Source: Pseudidiomarina woesei
GTDB taxonomy: Bacteria; Pseudomonadota; Gammaproteobacteria; Enterobacterales; Alteromonadaceae
Length of the DNA stretch: 64,000 nt
Assembly (NCBI RefSeq): GCF_001418345.1
Contig: NZ_LIPW01000001.1
Location: 124,001-188,000, forward strand
Reading direction: 5' to 3'
The notes below the pieces were generated by a model that saw only the letters and a list, made by a program, of their open reading frames with translations, did no database searches and had not been told where the DNA came from. The position numbers and the translations under genes were made by a program. This document shows positions 28,077 to 38,044 of the stretch, piece by piece; the stretch's first letter is position 1, and each line of letters begins with the position of its first letter.

Positions 28077-29464
28077 GTAATGCATTGATGCTCGCGGTTG
28101 TCGGGCATACAAACACTGGCAAAACGTCATTAATGCGCACCTTATTGCACGACAGCCAATTTGGTGAAGTAGACTCACGGCCAAGCACAACGCGCGAAGT
28201 AACGAGCATTGATGTGGATGCCAACGGGCATGTATTGATGCGATTATTTGATACTCCAGGCTTAGAGGCCGGATCTGATTTATTTGATCATTTGGTACAC
28301 AGTGAATCAAGTTTTCGCCATGACGGCCCTGCGCAAGTACGTCACTTTTTGAACACCAAAATTGCGGCGAGTGAGTTTGAGCAAGAATCCAAAGTACTGC
28401 GCCAACTATTGAAGTGTCACGCTGCGCTGTATGTGATTGACGTGCGCGATCCGGTGCTTCCTAAATACCAGGATGAACTGAGCGTATTAGCGCGCTGCGG
28501 CAAGCCAATTTTGCCGGTGCTTAATTTTACCGGGCAAAAGCCCAATAACATGAACCAGTGGAAACTGGCTCTCACTAAAGTGAACTTACATGCGTATATT
28601 GAATTCGACGCAGTAAGCCCTCCCGAAGGTGGTGAGTCGATATTATTCAGCCGACTAGGGGCGATTGTTCCGGGGTTCCATGAACAATTACAACAACTCG
28701 CAGACTATCGTCAGCAACAGCGTGAGCACCGTTTAAATACCGGTCTAACCCAAATTGCCGAGTTATTAGTTGACGTTGCTGCTTATTCAGAAAATGTTCC
28801 TGCACAAATAACCGAAAAACCATTGCGCGTGCTTATTGATAACATGCAGCAGTTAGTAAAGCGGCGCGAGCGCAACTGTGTTACCGAGATGCTAGCGCTG
28901 TATGCCTTTCGAATTGAGCACGTGCGTTTGCAGCAACTACGCTTAAGCGATGGCGATTACAAAGATGATTTGTTCGAGAGTGAAACACTAAAAAACTTTG
29001 GTATTAAAACTAGCGTAGGTGTAGGCAGTGGTGCTGCTGTTGGTGCTGGCCTTGATTTGATGGTGGGTGGCGCAAGTTTGGGCGCGGGAACCGCACTTGG
29101 TGCAGCGATAGGCGGCTTATGGCAAGGCTGGACTCATTATGGTAAAAAAGTATTAAGCCACATGCGGGGCGAACGCGAATTAATAGTTGATGACGAAATC
29201 ATTAAGTTGCTGACGCTGCGTCAAATGAATTTGCTGCAACAACTGGCAACCCGAGGCCACGGTTCTCAGCAGTTGCTGTTAGTAACGCAGTCGACCAAAT
29301 TGCGCGATCAGTTCTTGCGTGCGTTATCAACACGGTTAAAAGTGGCACGACGCAACCCACAATGGTCAAGCTTGAGCCAGCGCAGCTTTATTCGTGATAA
29401 CGATCGTCAGCTGTGTGTTCATGACATTACTGAGCTGTGCCGCGGCTTTTGGCAACAGGGCTAA
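28067..29464 (+). CDS. GTPase with DUF3482 C-terminal domain
   Basis: The 465-aa product has a Ras-like GTPase domain: G1 GHTNTGKTS (residues 13-21), G2-region threonines in RPSTTREVTS, and G3 FDTPGLEAG (about 62). The base-specificity motif, normally NKxD, is degenerate (NFTGQ). The C-terminal DUF3482 half carries a glycine-rich hydrophobic stretch (about 316-352, VGSGAAVGAGLDLMVGGASL), which could insert into a membrane. It overlaps the DUF2868 gene by 10 bp. The pair is uncharacterised; a dynamin- or stress-related membrane role is speculative. Confidence 0.88.
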   Translation: MELSNALMLAVVGHTNTGKTSLMRTLLHDSQFGEVDSRPSTTREVTSIDVDANGHVLMRLFDTPGLEAGSDLFDHLVHSESSFRHDGPAQVRHFLNTKIAASEFEQESKVLRQLLKCHAALYVIDVRDPVLPKYQDELSVLARCGKPILPVLNFTGQKPNNMNQWKLALTKVNLHAYIEFDAVSPPEGGESILFSRLGAIVPGFHEQLQQLADYRQQQREHRLNTGLTQIAELLVDVAAYSENVPAQITEKPLRVLIDNMQQLVKRRERNCVTEMLALYAFRIEHVRLQQLRLSDGDYKDDLFESETLKNFGIKTSVGVGSGAAVGAGLDLMVGGASLGAGTALGAAIGGLWQGWTHYGKKVLSHMRGERELIVDDEIIKLLTLRQMNLLQQLATRGHGSQQLLLVTQSTKLRDQFLRALSTRLKVARRNPQWSSLSQRSFIRDNDRQLCVHDITELCRGFWQQG

Positions 29465-29566
29465 CCGAGGGGATTAAGCAGTACCCACAAAGAGGCGTTT
29501 TTAATTCATTGGTTGGCGTTATACTAAATGTGTCACAGTAGGTGATGACTACAAGGATGCCAAGTC

Positions 29567-31483
29567 ATGGCAAAAGGGCAGGCCAAAATACCGCGTTCAT
29601 TTAATCAACTGACTCGTCGCGTTGTTATCGGTATTTTATTAACAGGAGTCATTGCCAGTTTAAGCACTTTAGTACCACTTTATTTTTATGTTGAAAAATC
29701 AACAAATAATCTAGCGTTAGCTTATGCGAACGCGCAAGCCATCGCCGTACAACAGCAACTTGAGCATTATTCATCAATTGCCGCACAGTTTTCGAGTCGC
29801 TCACATATTCGTCAGCAACTTTATCAGTACTATCTTGGAAATATAACCAAATCGCAGCTAACTCATGACTCGCAGTCGCGTCTAGAAGATGCATCGCGAC
29901 TTATTCCAGAGCTTATTATGGGGTATCGTCTAGATAGCAAGTTGCAGTTAATTTCTAAGTATCCCGGCCCGGCGGATAATAACGAGCTACCCACTGACAT
30001 TTCGCTTTCCGAACTAGCAGGGAAGCCTATCTACTATGTTGCTCATACCACTGTTGATGAATCCAATACTAGTTCCGAAACCGCGATTTATATTTCGGCA
30101 ACATCACCGGTTTATGATGATGAACATCAGGCAATTATTGGTGTGGATATTTTGCTGTTTAATAGTTTTGCGATACAAGGAATTCTTCGCAATTTGAATC
30201 AGTTTGGGCCAGAAACCGAATTTCAGCTGGTGAACACCCGTGATCGTGTTTATTTAAAGTTTAATCCGCATACCCAAGCACTTGAACATGACCGTTTAAC
30301 AGAACCGCAGATGCTTGCGTTAGCAGGTTACGGTGATCAGGCATTTGTTTTTCATGCGCAGTCAAATTCAGATGAAGGACTAAGTCATTATTTCGTTCCT
30401 TTTCGAGATTCACAATGGGGCCTAATAGTTACAACGCCTAATCAAACATTAGCCTATGGTTTGCAGTCAGGTTTACTGTGGATTTTAGGCGGCATTCTAT
30501 TCTCTGCATTAGTGGGAGCATATTTGATTCGGCAATGGCTGCAGCCAATTATTAGAGTACAAATTGAACGTACCATGCAGCTTAAAGATTCGAACAATAA
30601 ATTAGTGCTTGCGAATACTGTGTTTGAGAAAACCCATGAAGCAATCGTGATTACCGACGCCAAACTAACCATTATTCGCGCGAATAGCGCTGTGGCACGA
30701 TTGTTTGATACCGATGTTGCCCATTTAAAAAGCAAAAGCCTACTAAACTTTGTTGATCATGAAAAAGTGACTACTGCAATGCGCGAAGACGTAACGCGGC
30801 ATATTCGGCAGCATGAAAGCTGGCAGGGGGAAGTGTGGTACGTGCGTCCAACTGGGTCAAAGTTCCCCGCCTTACAGACCATTTCGCCGGTACGCAATAG
30901 TGAGGGTATAGCAACCCAGCTGATTCATATTTTTAATGACATATCATCTGAGAAAACAGCACAGAAACGTATTGAAACTTTAGCGATGACAGATGCACTA
31001 ACGCACTTGCCGAATCGCTTTGCCATTGAACATCTACTGAAAGAAGCTATAGAGAAAGCTACGGCCGATCACACCCACGATTTTGCTGTGCTTTTTATTG
31101 ATCTTGATAAATTCAAACCGGTTAATGACACCTATGGCCACGCTGTTGGTGATGCTTTACTGCAAGCCATTGGGCCACGCGTGAAAGAGGCGCTGCGCGC
31201 AAACGATGTTATTGGACGTTTAGGTGGTGATGAGTTTGTGGTGATCATTAATCAAATTAAGCACCGAGATGATGCTGGTGCAATTGCCGACAAATTACTT
31301 ATAGCGTTACAAAAGCCGTTTAGAATTGGTGAGATTACGGTACAAGTTGGTGCTTCAATAGGTATTGCATTTTACCCAGGCAATGGGCTTACAGCGACGG
31401 CATTATTAAGTGCTGCGGATAATGCAATGTATGTTGCTAAGCAGAATGGGCGACAACGCTATCAGATTGCGCCGAAGGAATAA
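29567..31483 (+). CDS. Membrane sensor diguanylate cyclase (Cache-PAS-GGDEF)
   Basis: The 638-aa protein has membrane helices at about 21-43 and 297-318 that flank a periplasmic Cache-like sensor. A PAS domain follows (about 345-465, FEKTHEAIVITDAKLTIIRA), then a GGDEF domain. The active site is intact (GGDEF at 553-557). The inhibitory RxxD is present five residues before it (RAND, 544-547), so product feedback by c-di-GMP is expected. AAGGA precedes the ATG. The stop lies 3 bp from the 3' end of the opposing tRNA-Pro gene, with no terminator between. Confidence 0.94.
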   Translation: MAKGQAKIPRSFNQLTRRVVIGILLTGVIASLSTLVPLYFYVEKSTNNLALAYANAQAIAVQQQLEHYSSIAAQFSSRSHIRQQLYQYYLGNITKSQLTHDSQSRLEDASRLIPELIMGYRLDSKLQLISKYPGPADNNELPTDISLSELAGKPIYYVAHTTVDESNTSSETAIYISATSPVYDDEHQAIIGVDILLFNSFAIQGILRNLNQFGPETEFQLVNTRDRVYLKFNPHTQALEHDRLTEPQMLALAGYGDQAFVFHAQSNSDEGLSHYFVPFRDSQWGLIVTTPNQTLAYGLQSGLLWILGGILFSALVGAYLIRQWLQPIIRVQIERTMQLKDSNNKLVLANTVFEKTHEAIVITDAKLTIIRANSAVARLFDTDVAHLKSKSLLNFVDHEKVTTAMREDVTRHIRQHESWQGEVWYVRPTGSKFPALQTISPVRNSEGIATQLIHIFNDISSEKTAQKRIETLAMTDALTHLPNRFAIEHLLKEAIEKATADHTHDFAVLFIDLDKFKPVNDTYGHAVGDALLQAIGPRVKEALRANDVIGRLGGDEFVVIINQIKHRDDAGAIADKLLIALQKPFRIGEITVQVGASIGIAFYPGNGLTATALLSAADNAMYVAKQNGRQRYQIAPKE

Positions 31484-31486
31484 AAT

Positions 31487-31563
31487 TGGTCGGCGTGACT
31501 GGATTTGAACCAGCGACCCCTGACACCCCATGACAGTGCGCTACCAAGCTGCGCTACACGCCG
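31487..31563 (-). tRNA. tRNA-Pro(GGG)
   Basis: The 77-nt cloverleaf includes an encoded CCA. The acceptor stem is CGGCGTG/CACGCCG. The D-arm is GCGCAGCTTGGTAGCGC, and the anticodon loop ATGGGGT gives anticodon GGG. It has the same T-T mismatch in the anticodon stem as E. coli proL. It reads GGG-decoded proline codons (CCC and CCT). Confidence 0.96.
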
Positions 31564-31637
31564 ACCGAGCCCGCTATATTACTGAATAATCGCAAATAGG
31601 CAAGAGCTAGACGTTTAACTGCTGATTAATTAGACAT

Positions 31638-33242
31638 CTACTCGGTTTGCTCACCACTGAACCTCTTTAATTTACGAATTCCGTCAACTAAAACAGGTGT
31701 CGCCGGTGACACTCCTGGAAGAAGTTTTAAGTCGTCGTTGCTAAACGTACGTATGCTCGCATCGGCATTGATGATTGATGTCATTTCTTCGTCATAAACA
31801 ACTAATTTCTGTCCAAAACTAGTGAGTAACGGTAAGTTTTGCTCATCGTTTTGTAAATCTAACCCAATAGCATAAGCTTTGGCGTTGTCTACGCAACTCA
31901 TATAGCTACCGAGCACTGTTGGCATAATATCCGTCAGCATTACCATAGGTTGTGCTTTAAGCTGCACGTTAGGGGAGTGTAATAATGCGACCTGCATGGC
32001 TTGTGGGGCAAAGGGCTCTTGTGTGCCTGTGGCCGTAGGTGAAACCCCAACAACGAAAATACGGGCTTTACGTTGTAAATGATTTTTAATTATGGCGATG
32101 ATTTCAGGGGTTACCTGATCAGCCACTGCAATACCTAAAATTGCATTTGGCTGGGTTAGATTAAAGCCAGGAAACGCGTCAAACGCACGCGGCAAGGTCA
32201 CCTGTTCGGACAGGTTGTTTACTGTGACGTCAACACGATAATCAAGCAAAGTAGACAAATAGACAGGGAGTTTATTGGCATGATTGATCGGCGTTTCATA
32301 GAGGTCAGGCAGCGCATAAATAAGCTCAAACATGCCGCTGTCAGTATCGGGATGACCAATAACCGTTGAATTAAAACGGGCGAGCTCAGGTACTGCGCCT
32401 TGTAAGTTTTGTAAACCGTCAGCATTCAACGACTGAATGGCCACAACAAGGGTATTCGGAGCTTCTGGCACACGCGCGCATTGCAACTCACGGGTTGGGT
32501 AATGCAATTGAATGGATGTACCGCTACGAATGAGTTGCTGCGTTGCTTCGTGGCGCTGCTCGACCAATAACCCATGCTTGCTCATTAGGGTTTTTGCTGT
32601 GGTTGGATAACTTAGCGGAAACATATCGTCTTGCTTGGTGATTGGTGTATAAAACACCGCGTCAGCCCAAACATGAATGCTGTGGCTACTTAAAAAGCAC
32701 AACACGAAAACCGCACCAAACGAGGCACCCCAATGTTTCTCGCGCAGTTTATCAAGACGTTTCCAAGCAATGTTGGCCAGCGCTAACTCAAATACAAGTA
32801 GCACGACAAATATGAGCAACATACCCAGTAAAATAAGAAAGCTAGCACCGGCAAAAATAGACTCGGCATCGGTGGCTAACTGCGATAACGAATAAGTATT
32901 TAAATGGTAACCATAATTGCGGTAGAACAAGGCATCGGCAACTAATGCGATTAACCCCAATGAGGCAACTAAAGTGGCGATGCCCCGCAAAATACGGGTG
33001 TAAGGAATAAGTAGGCAAAACGGAAATAATAAAATAATAAAGGTAATAAACGGCAAAAAAGCAAAATGCCCAAGCCAATTAACGATTAAATACAACACGC
33101 CTAAAGCCGTTTCTGGCATTTCACTTGCTTCGATATAGAGTGTACCAATAGCAAGCACCAGCAAAATATTGAAAAACGTAAACCAGTGCCCCCAGCTAAT
33201 AAGACGGGCTATTTTGTCGCGGCGCTGCTTACGTTTATTCAT
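31638..33242 (-). CDS. yejM: Inner membrane protein YejM/LapC/PbgA-like (DUF3413 + sulfatase-like domain)
   Basis: The 534-aa protein has five N-terminal membrane helices (DUF3413, residues 15-190) and a periplasmic alkaline-phosphatase-fold domain. In enterics YejM senses lipopolysaccharide in the inner membrane and controls LpxC turnover through LapB and FtsH. The C-terminal motif VMLTDIMPTVLG aligns with the HTDLMTTLM region of E. coli YejM. It is about 50 residues shorter than E. coli YejM (586), and the periplasmic domain appears to lack canonical sulfatase metal residues, as expected for a sensor. yejL lies 15 bp upstream and yejK diverges, matching E. coli order. Confidence 0.9.
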   Translation of the reverse strand: MNKRKQRRDKIARLISWGHWFTFFNILLVLAIGTLYIEASEMPETALGVLYLIVNWLGHFAFLPFITFIILLFPFCLLIPYTRILRGIATLVASLGLIALVADALFYRNYGYHLNTYSLSQLATDAESIFAGASFLILLGMLLIFVVLLVFELALANIAWKRLDKLREKHWGASFGAVFVLCFLSSHSIHVWADAVFYTPITKQDDMFPLSYPTTAKTLMSKHGLLVEQRHEATQQLIRSGTSIQLHYPTRELQCARVPEAPNTLVVAIQSLNADGLQNLQGAVPELARFNSTVIGHPDTDSGMFELIYALPDLYETPINHANKLPVYLSTLLDYRVDVTVNNLSEQVTLPRAFDAFPGFNLTQPNAILGIAVADQVTPEIIAIIKNHLQRKARIFVVGVSPTATGTQEPFAPQAMQVALLHSPNVQLKAQPMVMLTDIMPTVLGSYMSCVDNAKAYAIGLDLQNDEQNLPLLTSFGQKLVVYDEEMTSIINADASIRTFSNDDLKLLPGVSPATPVLVDGIRKLKRFSGEQTE

Positions 33243-33257
33243 GGGCCAGTATTACCT

Positions 33258-33479
33258 TTATGCTTGTTTTGCCATCGATTGTAGCAGCACTTTACCAAAT
33301 TGTTCAGCGACCTTGTAAGCATCTTCTGGTTTATAACGCGCTGAAATCACATTTGACACCGCATTCCCTAAAGTCATCAAGGCCAAATCGGCGGGTGTTT
33401 GGTGTTCTTCTAATACATTTAGTACAGCTTCTAATAATTGCTGTTGGGTTTCAACGTCATACTTAGAAACAATCGGCAT
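33258..33479 (-). CDS. yejL: UPF0352 protein YejL
   Basis: The 73-aa helical protein (MPIVSKYDVETQQQLLEAV; E. coli YejL is 75 aa) is of unknown function. The ATG at 33479 matches the family N-terminus; a longer frame to 33497 is not needed. It is co-directional with yejM (15-bp gap) and divergent from yejK by 71 bp. Confidence 0.93.
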   Translation of the reverse strand: MPIVSKYDVETQQQLLEAVLNVLEEHQTPADLALMTLGNAVSNVISARYKPEDAYKVAEQFGKVLLQSMAKQA

Positions 33480-33550
33480 CGTTTTTACTCTCAACATGTT
33501 AAACTTGCCGCTATAGTACCACAGGGAATAAACAAGGACACCGAGATACC

Positions 33551-34594
33551 ATGCAAGCCGATGTGAAACATAGCATTATCCATCAGTTTTATACCAACGA
33601 CGGGCAAATTGGCTTACGCGTTGCGCCAGAAACCTTAGCGATTAATGACGAAGTAAGCTTGTTATTAAATGAATTAACCGAGGTTTATAACGCCAAACCA
33701 AGCAAAGGGTATGCGCGCTTTATTGATGCTGAGGTTGATGATGCCGAGCAACATCAAATGAGTGAATTCCCCGCTAAACTTGATGCATGGCGTGCTGGAC
33801 AAGAAGAGTTTGTCGAGTTTTCACAGCAATCGGCAAAAATTTTGCACCAACAGTTACAGCATTACGGCATTTTAGAACCTGGTTTTCTTGTCATTGCCAG
33901 CTACACGGAACGCGGCCAAGACTTTTTAGTTGTAGCTTTTTTGCCTAGCAAAGACGGAGTTACTATTGCGCCAGACCTTTCAGTAGATCGTTCTTCTCAA
34001 CTAGATATAAATAAGGTTCAGCTAGCTGCAACAATTAACCTTACCGAGTGGAAGGAAGAGCCTGACTCGGCCACCTATATTTCATTTATTAAAGGACGTG
34101 TTGGCCGTAAAGTTTCAGATTTCTTTTTAGACTTTCTTGGCTGTGCTGAAGGCTTGAATGCCAAAAAGCAGTCTCAACAGTTGGTTGAAAGCTTGCACAG
34201 TTATGTGAAGGACGCAGCGCTTCCCACCGAACAAGCTAACGCATTGCGTAAATCGGTGTACGACATTTGCGACACGTCTTGGCAAAACAACGAGCCGGTA
34301 CGTGTGAAAGACTTGTCAGAACAACTCCGAGAGTCGGTGCCAACCGAACGTAGTTTCGCAGACTTCACTGCCAGCCAAGAGCAACCATTGCCAGAGGAAA
34401 TTCGCGCAGATAGAACAACACTTCGTAAGTTGGTTAAGTTTCAGGGGCAGGGCGGTGGTTTAAGCCTTGGTTTTGACCAAGAGCTATTAGGAAGCCGCAT
34501 AGAGTACGACCCTAATACCGATAAGCTGACCGTACACGGCACACCACCGAATTTACGAGAGCAGTTGCGCCGTTACTTTGGCATTGATAGCTGA
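33551..34594 (+). CDS. yejK: Nucleoid-associated protein YejK (NdpA family)
   Basis: The 347-aa product matches E. coli YejK (335 aa) in length and motifs, including SFIKGRVGRKVSDFFLDFLGC in the middle and FDQELLGSRIEYD near the end. YejK binds DNA and interacts with topoisomerase IV. Its position divergent from yejL-yejM is the E. coli arrangement. It ends at a strong bidirectional terminator shared with cspD. Confidence 0.94.
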   Translation: MQADVKHSIIHQFYTNDGQIGLRVAPETLAINDEVSLLLNELTEVYNAKPSKGYARFIDAEVDDAEQHQMSEFPAKLDAWRAGQEEFVEFSQQSAKILHQQLQHYGILEPGFLVIASYTERGQDFLVVAFLPSKDGVTIAPDLSVDRSSQLDINKVQLAATINLTEWKEEPDSATYISFIKGRVGRKVSDFFLDFLGCAEGLNAKKQSQQLVESLHSYVKDAALPTEQANALRKSVYDICDTSWQNNEPVRVKDLSEQLRESVPTERSFADFTASQEQPLPEEIRADRTTLRKLVKFQGQGGGLSLGFDQELLGSRIEYDPNTDKLTVHGTPPNLREQLRRYFGIDS

Positions 34595-34606
34595 GTGAAT
34601 GAGAAC

Positions 34607-34633
34607 AAAAAACGCCGGCAAGCCGGCGTTTTT
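34607..34633. terminator. Bidirectional intrinsic terminator between yejK and cspD
   Basis: AAAACGCCGGC pairs with GCCGGCGTTTT, with an A-run on the left and a T-run on the right. It can therefore work on both converging transcripts. Confidence 0.92.
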
Positions 34634-34656
34634 GTTAATTTGGTGCGATGGGGTAT

Positions 34657-34869
34657 TTACTTACCTTGCACCGGAGTAATGTTGGTTGCGTGCAACCCTT
34701 TAGGACCTTCTTCGAGTTGAAACTCAACGTCTTGTCCAGCTTTCAAGGTACGATAGCCTTCCATTTCAATAGTTGAGTAATGTGCAAAAATATCGCCTTC
34801 GCGATCTTCCGCCTCGATAAAGCCAAAACCTTTTGAGTTATTGAACCATTTCACTTTACCGGTTGCCAT
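34657..34869 (-). CDS. cspD: Cold shock-like protein CspD
   Basis: The 70-aa cold-shock-domain protein has RNP1 (KGFGFIEA) and RNP2 (DIFAHYS). The IEMEGYRTLKAGQDVEF segment matches CspD, which inhibits DNA replication in stationary phase in E. coli. The ATG at 34869 has AAGGAAG 7 bases upstream; the in-frame extension to 34893 is not supported. It is divergent from clpS across 242 bp, the conserved cspD/clpS arrangement, with AT-rich sequence between that may hold both promoters. Confidence 0.93.
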   Translation of the reverse strand: MATGKVKWFNNSKGFGFIEAEDREGDIFAHYSTIEMEGYRTLKAGQDVEFQLEEGPKGLHATNITPVQGK

Positions 34870-35111
34870 ACTTCTACTTCCTTTATTCTGCATTTAAAAT
34901 TTAGTTATTGTTAGAATGGTTGCCAACATAAGCGTTGAAAAACTGCTTTGTTAACACCATGTTTTACTCTAGGTGAGTTTGAGTGATAGTCAAGGCGTTT
35001 TTTGTGTGATTTCTGAACAAATTGATTATTTAGTCTGAACTTTTGCATCAATCTTAAAATTTTATTAAGCCAATTGTTTAATAACCGACTATATATAAGT
35101 TAAGGGGCGTC

Positions 35112-35426
35112 ATGGGTATGACACGCCATCACCAAGTTCATGATGAACAGGTAGCTGATAAAAGTAAGCTGCAGCCACCACCCATGTATAAGGTGATATT
35201 AAATAATGATGATTACACGCCCATGGATTTTGTGGTGGAAGTACTCATTAAGTTTTTTCGAATGGACCAAGAGCGGGCAACGGACACTATGCTTACCATT
35301 CATTATAAAGGGCGCGCAATTTGTGGCGTCTACTCTGCCGAAATAGCAGAAACCAAAGTAGTGCAAGTGAACCAGTATGCACGGGAACATCAACATCCGC
35401 TGTTATGTTCCATGGAAAAAGCCTAA
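35112..35426 (+). CDS. clpS: ATP-dependent Clp protease adaptor ClpS
   Basis: The 104-aa adaptor delivers N-degron substrates to ClpAP. The signature [20 protein letters not shown] (about 27-46), which holds the N-end-rule pocket residues Asn-Asp-Asp, and the C-terminal [10 protein letters not shown] are intact. The start could be 35112 or the ATG at 35118; AAGGGG is better spaced for the latter. clpA follows after 42 bp. The same block encodes aat, which creates N-degrons for this adaptor. Confidence 0.96.
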   Translation: MGMTRHHQVHDEQVADKSKLQPPPMYKVILNNDDYTPMDFVVEVLIKFFRMDQERATDTMLTIHYKGRAICGVYSAEIAETKVVQVNQYAREHQHPLLCSMEKA

Positions 35427-35468
35427 TGTTTGTGCGCGGTACGCTGGTTGGCCTAAAAGGAGTAACTC

Positions 35469-37742
35469 ATGTTAAATAAAGCGCTAGAAATTACGTTAAA
35501 TGATGCTTTTCGCATTGCGCGCGACCGTCGTCATGAGCTGATGACTGTCGAGCATCTGTTATTAGCTTTATTAGATAACCCGGAGGCGTCACAGGCGCTG
35601 CGGGCTTGTGGGCTTGAGTTTACTCACTTAAAACAAGAACTCTTAAGTTACGTTGAACGCAGCACACCGAGTTTTGATGATGAAAGTAGCGATACCGACA
35701 CGCAGCCAACCTTAGGTTTTCAGCGTGTGCTGCAACGCGCTGTATTTCACGTGCAGTCGTCTGGCAATAGCGAGGTAACCGGTGCCAATGTGTTGGTGGC
35801 CATATTTGGTGAACAAGAGTCGCATGCGGTGTATTTACTCAATAAACACGATATTACACGGCTTGATGTGGTGCATTACTTGTCGCATGGGTTATCTAAA
35901 ATTGATGATGAAAACCCGCAGCAAGAGTCTTCCGACGCAGATAATATGGAAAGCCAAGCTGAAGAGCAACAAAGCTTTCTAAAACGTTTTTGTAGTAACT
36001 TGAATGCGCGCGCGCGAGATGGGCGTATCGATCCACTCATTGGCCGTGACGACGAGCTTGAACGTTGTATACAGGTGCTGTGCCGTCGGCGCAAAAACAA
36101 CCCATTATTAGTTGGGGAAGCGGGAGTTGGTAAAACTGCTATCGCCGAAGGTTTGGCGTATCGTATTGTTAACGACGAGGTACCTGAGGTTATCAGCAAT
36201 GCGGTTATTTATTCGTTAGACATGGGTGGCTTGTTAGCTGGAACCAAGTATCGCGGTGACTTTGAGAAGCGTTTCAAACAACTATTAAAAGAGTTAGCTG
36301 ATCAACCGGACGCTATTCTGTTTATCGATGAAATTCACACCATTATTGGGGCAGGCGCGGCCAGTGGTGGGGTGTTAGATGCCTCAAATTTACTGAAACC
36401 ATTGTTAAGTAGCGGTGAGCTTAAATGCATTGGCTCAACCACTTATGCTGAATTTAAGAATATATTCGAAAAAGACCGTGCATTAGTGCGCCGCTTTCAA
36501 AAGATAGATGTTTTAGAGCCTTCGGTTGACGACACAACTCGAATTTTACAAGGCTTAAAAGAACGATACGAAGCGCATCACGGTATTCGATATACGCAAC
36601 CAGCCATTCGTGCTGCCGCAGAGTTATCGGCGCGTTACATTAATGAGCGTCATTTGCCAGACAAAGCGATTGATGTTCTTGACGAAGCCGGTGCTAGCCA
36701 ACGCTTGCTGCCGCCATCGCGTCGCAAGAAAACGATTGGCGCGCAAGACATTGAAAGCATTATCGCTAAAATGGCGCGAATTCCTGAACAGTCGGTATCA
36801 CGTACCGACCAACAGCTGTTAAAAAACCTTGATCGTAATTTGAAATTAGTGGTGTTTGGGCAAGATCAAGCCATTGAACAGCTCACTTCCGCAATTCGAT
36901 TGTCGCGCTCGGGCTTAGGTGCCGAACAAAAACCTATTGGCTCGTTTCTTTTTGCAGGCCCAACTGGGGTAGGTAAAACAGAAATTACGCAACAGTTAGC
37001 AAAAGCCCTAGGTATTGAGTTTCAGCGGTTTGACATGTCGGAATATATGGAACGCCATGCGGTTAGCCGTTTAATTGGTGCGCCACCGGGTTATGTTGGT
37101 TTTGATCAAGGCGGCTTATTAACCGATGCCATTATTAAGCATCCGCATTGTGTACTGCTGCTTGACGAAATAGAAAAAGCGCATAGCGATATTTACAATA
37201 TTTTGTTGCAGGTGATGGACCACGGCACGTTAACCGACAACAATGGCCGTAAAGCAGATTTTCGCAACGTTATTTTGGTTATGACAACCAACGCTGGGGT
37301 GCAGGAAACCGTGCGGCAGTCGATTGGTTTCCAACAACAAGATCATGCGCCAGACGCAATGGTGGAAATTAACCGAACATTTTCACCTGAGTTTAGAAAC
37401 CGGCTTGATAGCATTGTTTGGTTTAATCACTTAAACCAAAACGTGATAGAGCAAGTGGTGGATAAATTTGTGTGTGAACTACAAGCGCAGTTAGATAAAA
37501 AACATGTGTCGCTTGAACTTGATCCTGCTGCTGTAAAATGGCTGGCAGAAAAAGGCTACGACAAAACCATGGGCGCTCGACCCATGGCCCGGGTTATTCA
37601 AGAGCACCTGAAAAAGCCGTTAGCCAACGAAATTCTGTTTGGTAAACTTGCGCAGGGCGGTGCCGTGCGAGTTAGTGTCGTTAAAGGTGAGCTAAACTTA
37701 GCAATTGAAGAGCGTGAAGCGCGCGGTTCAACAGCCGACTAG
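35469..37742 (+). CDS. clpA: ATP-dependent Clp protease ATP-binding subunit ClpA
   Basis: The 757-aa AAA+ unfoldase matches E. coli ClpA (758 aa). It has an N-terminal double Clp repeat, then D1 with Walker [10 protein letters not shown] (about 217), then D2 with Walker [10 protein letters not shown] (about 497). The ClpP-contacting loop region lies in D2. AAAAGGAG precedes the ATG. Its stop codon lies inside a 10-bp perfect hairpin; infA converges from the other side, 26 bp away. Confidence 0.97.
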   Translation: MLNKALEITLNDAFRIARDRRHELMTVEHLLLALLDNPEASQALRACGLEFTHLKQELLSYVERSTPSFDDESSDTDTQPTLGFQRVLQRAVFHVQSSGNSEVTGANVLVAIFGEQESHAVYLLNKHDITRLDVVHYLSHGLSKIDDENPQQESSDADNMESQAEEQQSFLKRFCSNLNARARDGRIDPLIGRDDELERCIQVLCRRRKNNPLLVGEAGVGKTAIAEGLAYRIVNDEVPEVISNAVIYSLDMGGLLAGTKYRGDFEKRFKQLLKELADQPDAILFIDEIHTIIGAGAASGGVLDASNLLKPLLSSGELKCIGSTTYAEFKNIFEKDRALVRRFQKIDVLEPSVDDTTRILQGLKERYEAHHGIRYTQPAIRAAAELSARYINERHLPDKAIDVLDEAGASQRLLPPSRRKKTIGAQDIESIIAKMARIPEQSVSRTDQQLLKNLDRNLKLVVFGQDQAIEQLTSAIRLSRSGLGAEQKPIGSFLFAGPTGVGKTEITQQLAKALGIEFQRFDMSEYMERHAVSRLIGAPPGYVGFDQGGLLTDAIIKHPHCVLLLDEIEKAHSDIYNILLQVMDHGTLTDNNGRKADFRNVILVMTTNAGVQETVRQSIGFQQQDHAPDAMVEINRTFSPEFRNRLDSIVWFNHLNQNVIEQVVDKFVCELQAQLDKKHVSLELDPAAVKWLAEKGYDKTMGARPMARVIQEHLKKPLANEILFGKLAQGGAVRVSVVKGELNLAIEEREARGSTAD

Positions 37743-37751
37743 GCTGTTGAA
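37727..37751. terminator. Hairpin enclosing the clpA stop codon, no U-tract
   Basis: TTCAACAGCC pairs perfectly with GGCTGTTGAA (10 bp, loop GACTA). The clpA TAG runs from the loop into the right arm. No T-run follows on either strand; infA ends 18 bp further on. Confidence 0.45.
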
Positions 37752-37768
37752 CTGCAAGCGAACACGTA

Positions 37769-37987
<219 letters not shown>

Positions 37988-38044
37988 TCAAATCCTCGAT
38001 AATTCATGTGATGCTACGAAAAGTGGCCAGAATTTTAGCGGTTT

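Noticed and set aside
31638-33242. Truncated yejM
   Set aside because: It is about 50 residues shorter than E. coli YejM, but both the membrane part and the C-terminal end motif are present, so it is a full divergent homologue.
37727-37751. Classical Rho-independent terminator for clpA
   Set aside because: The stem is perfect, but no U-tract follows on either strand, so it is reported only as a hairpin.
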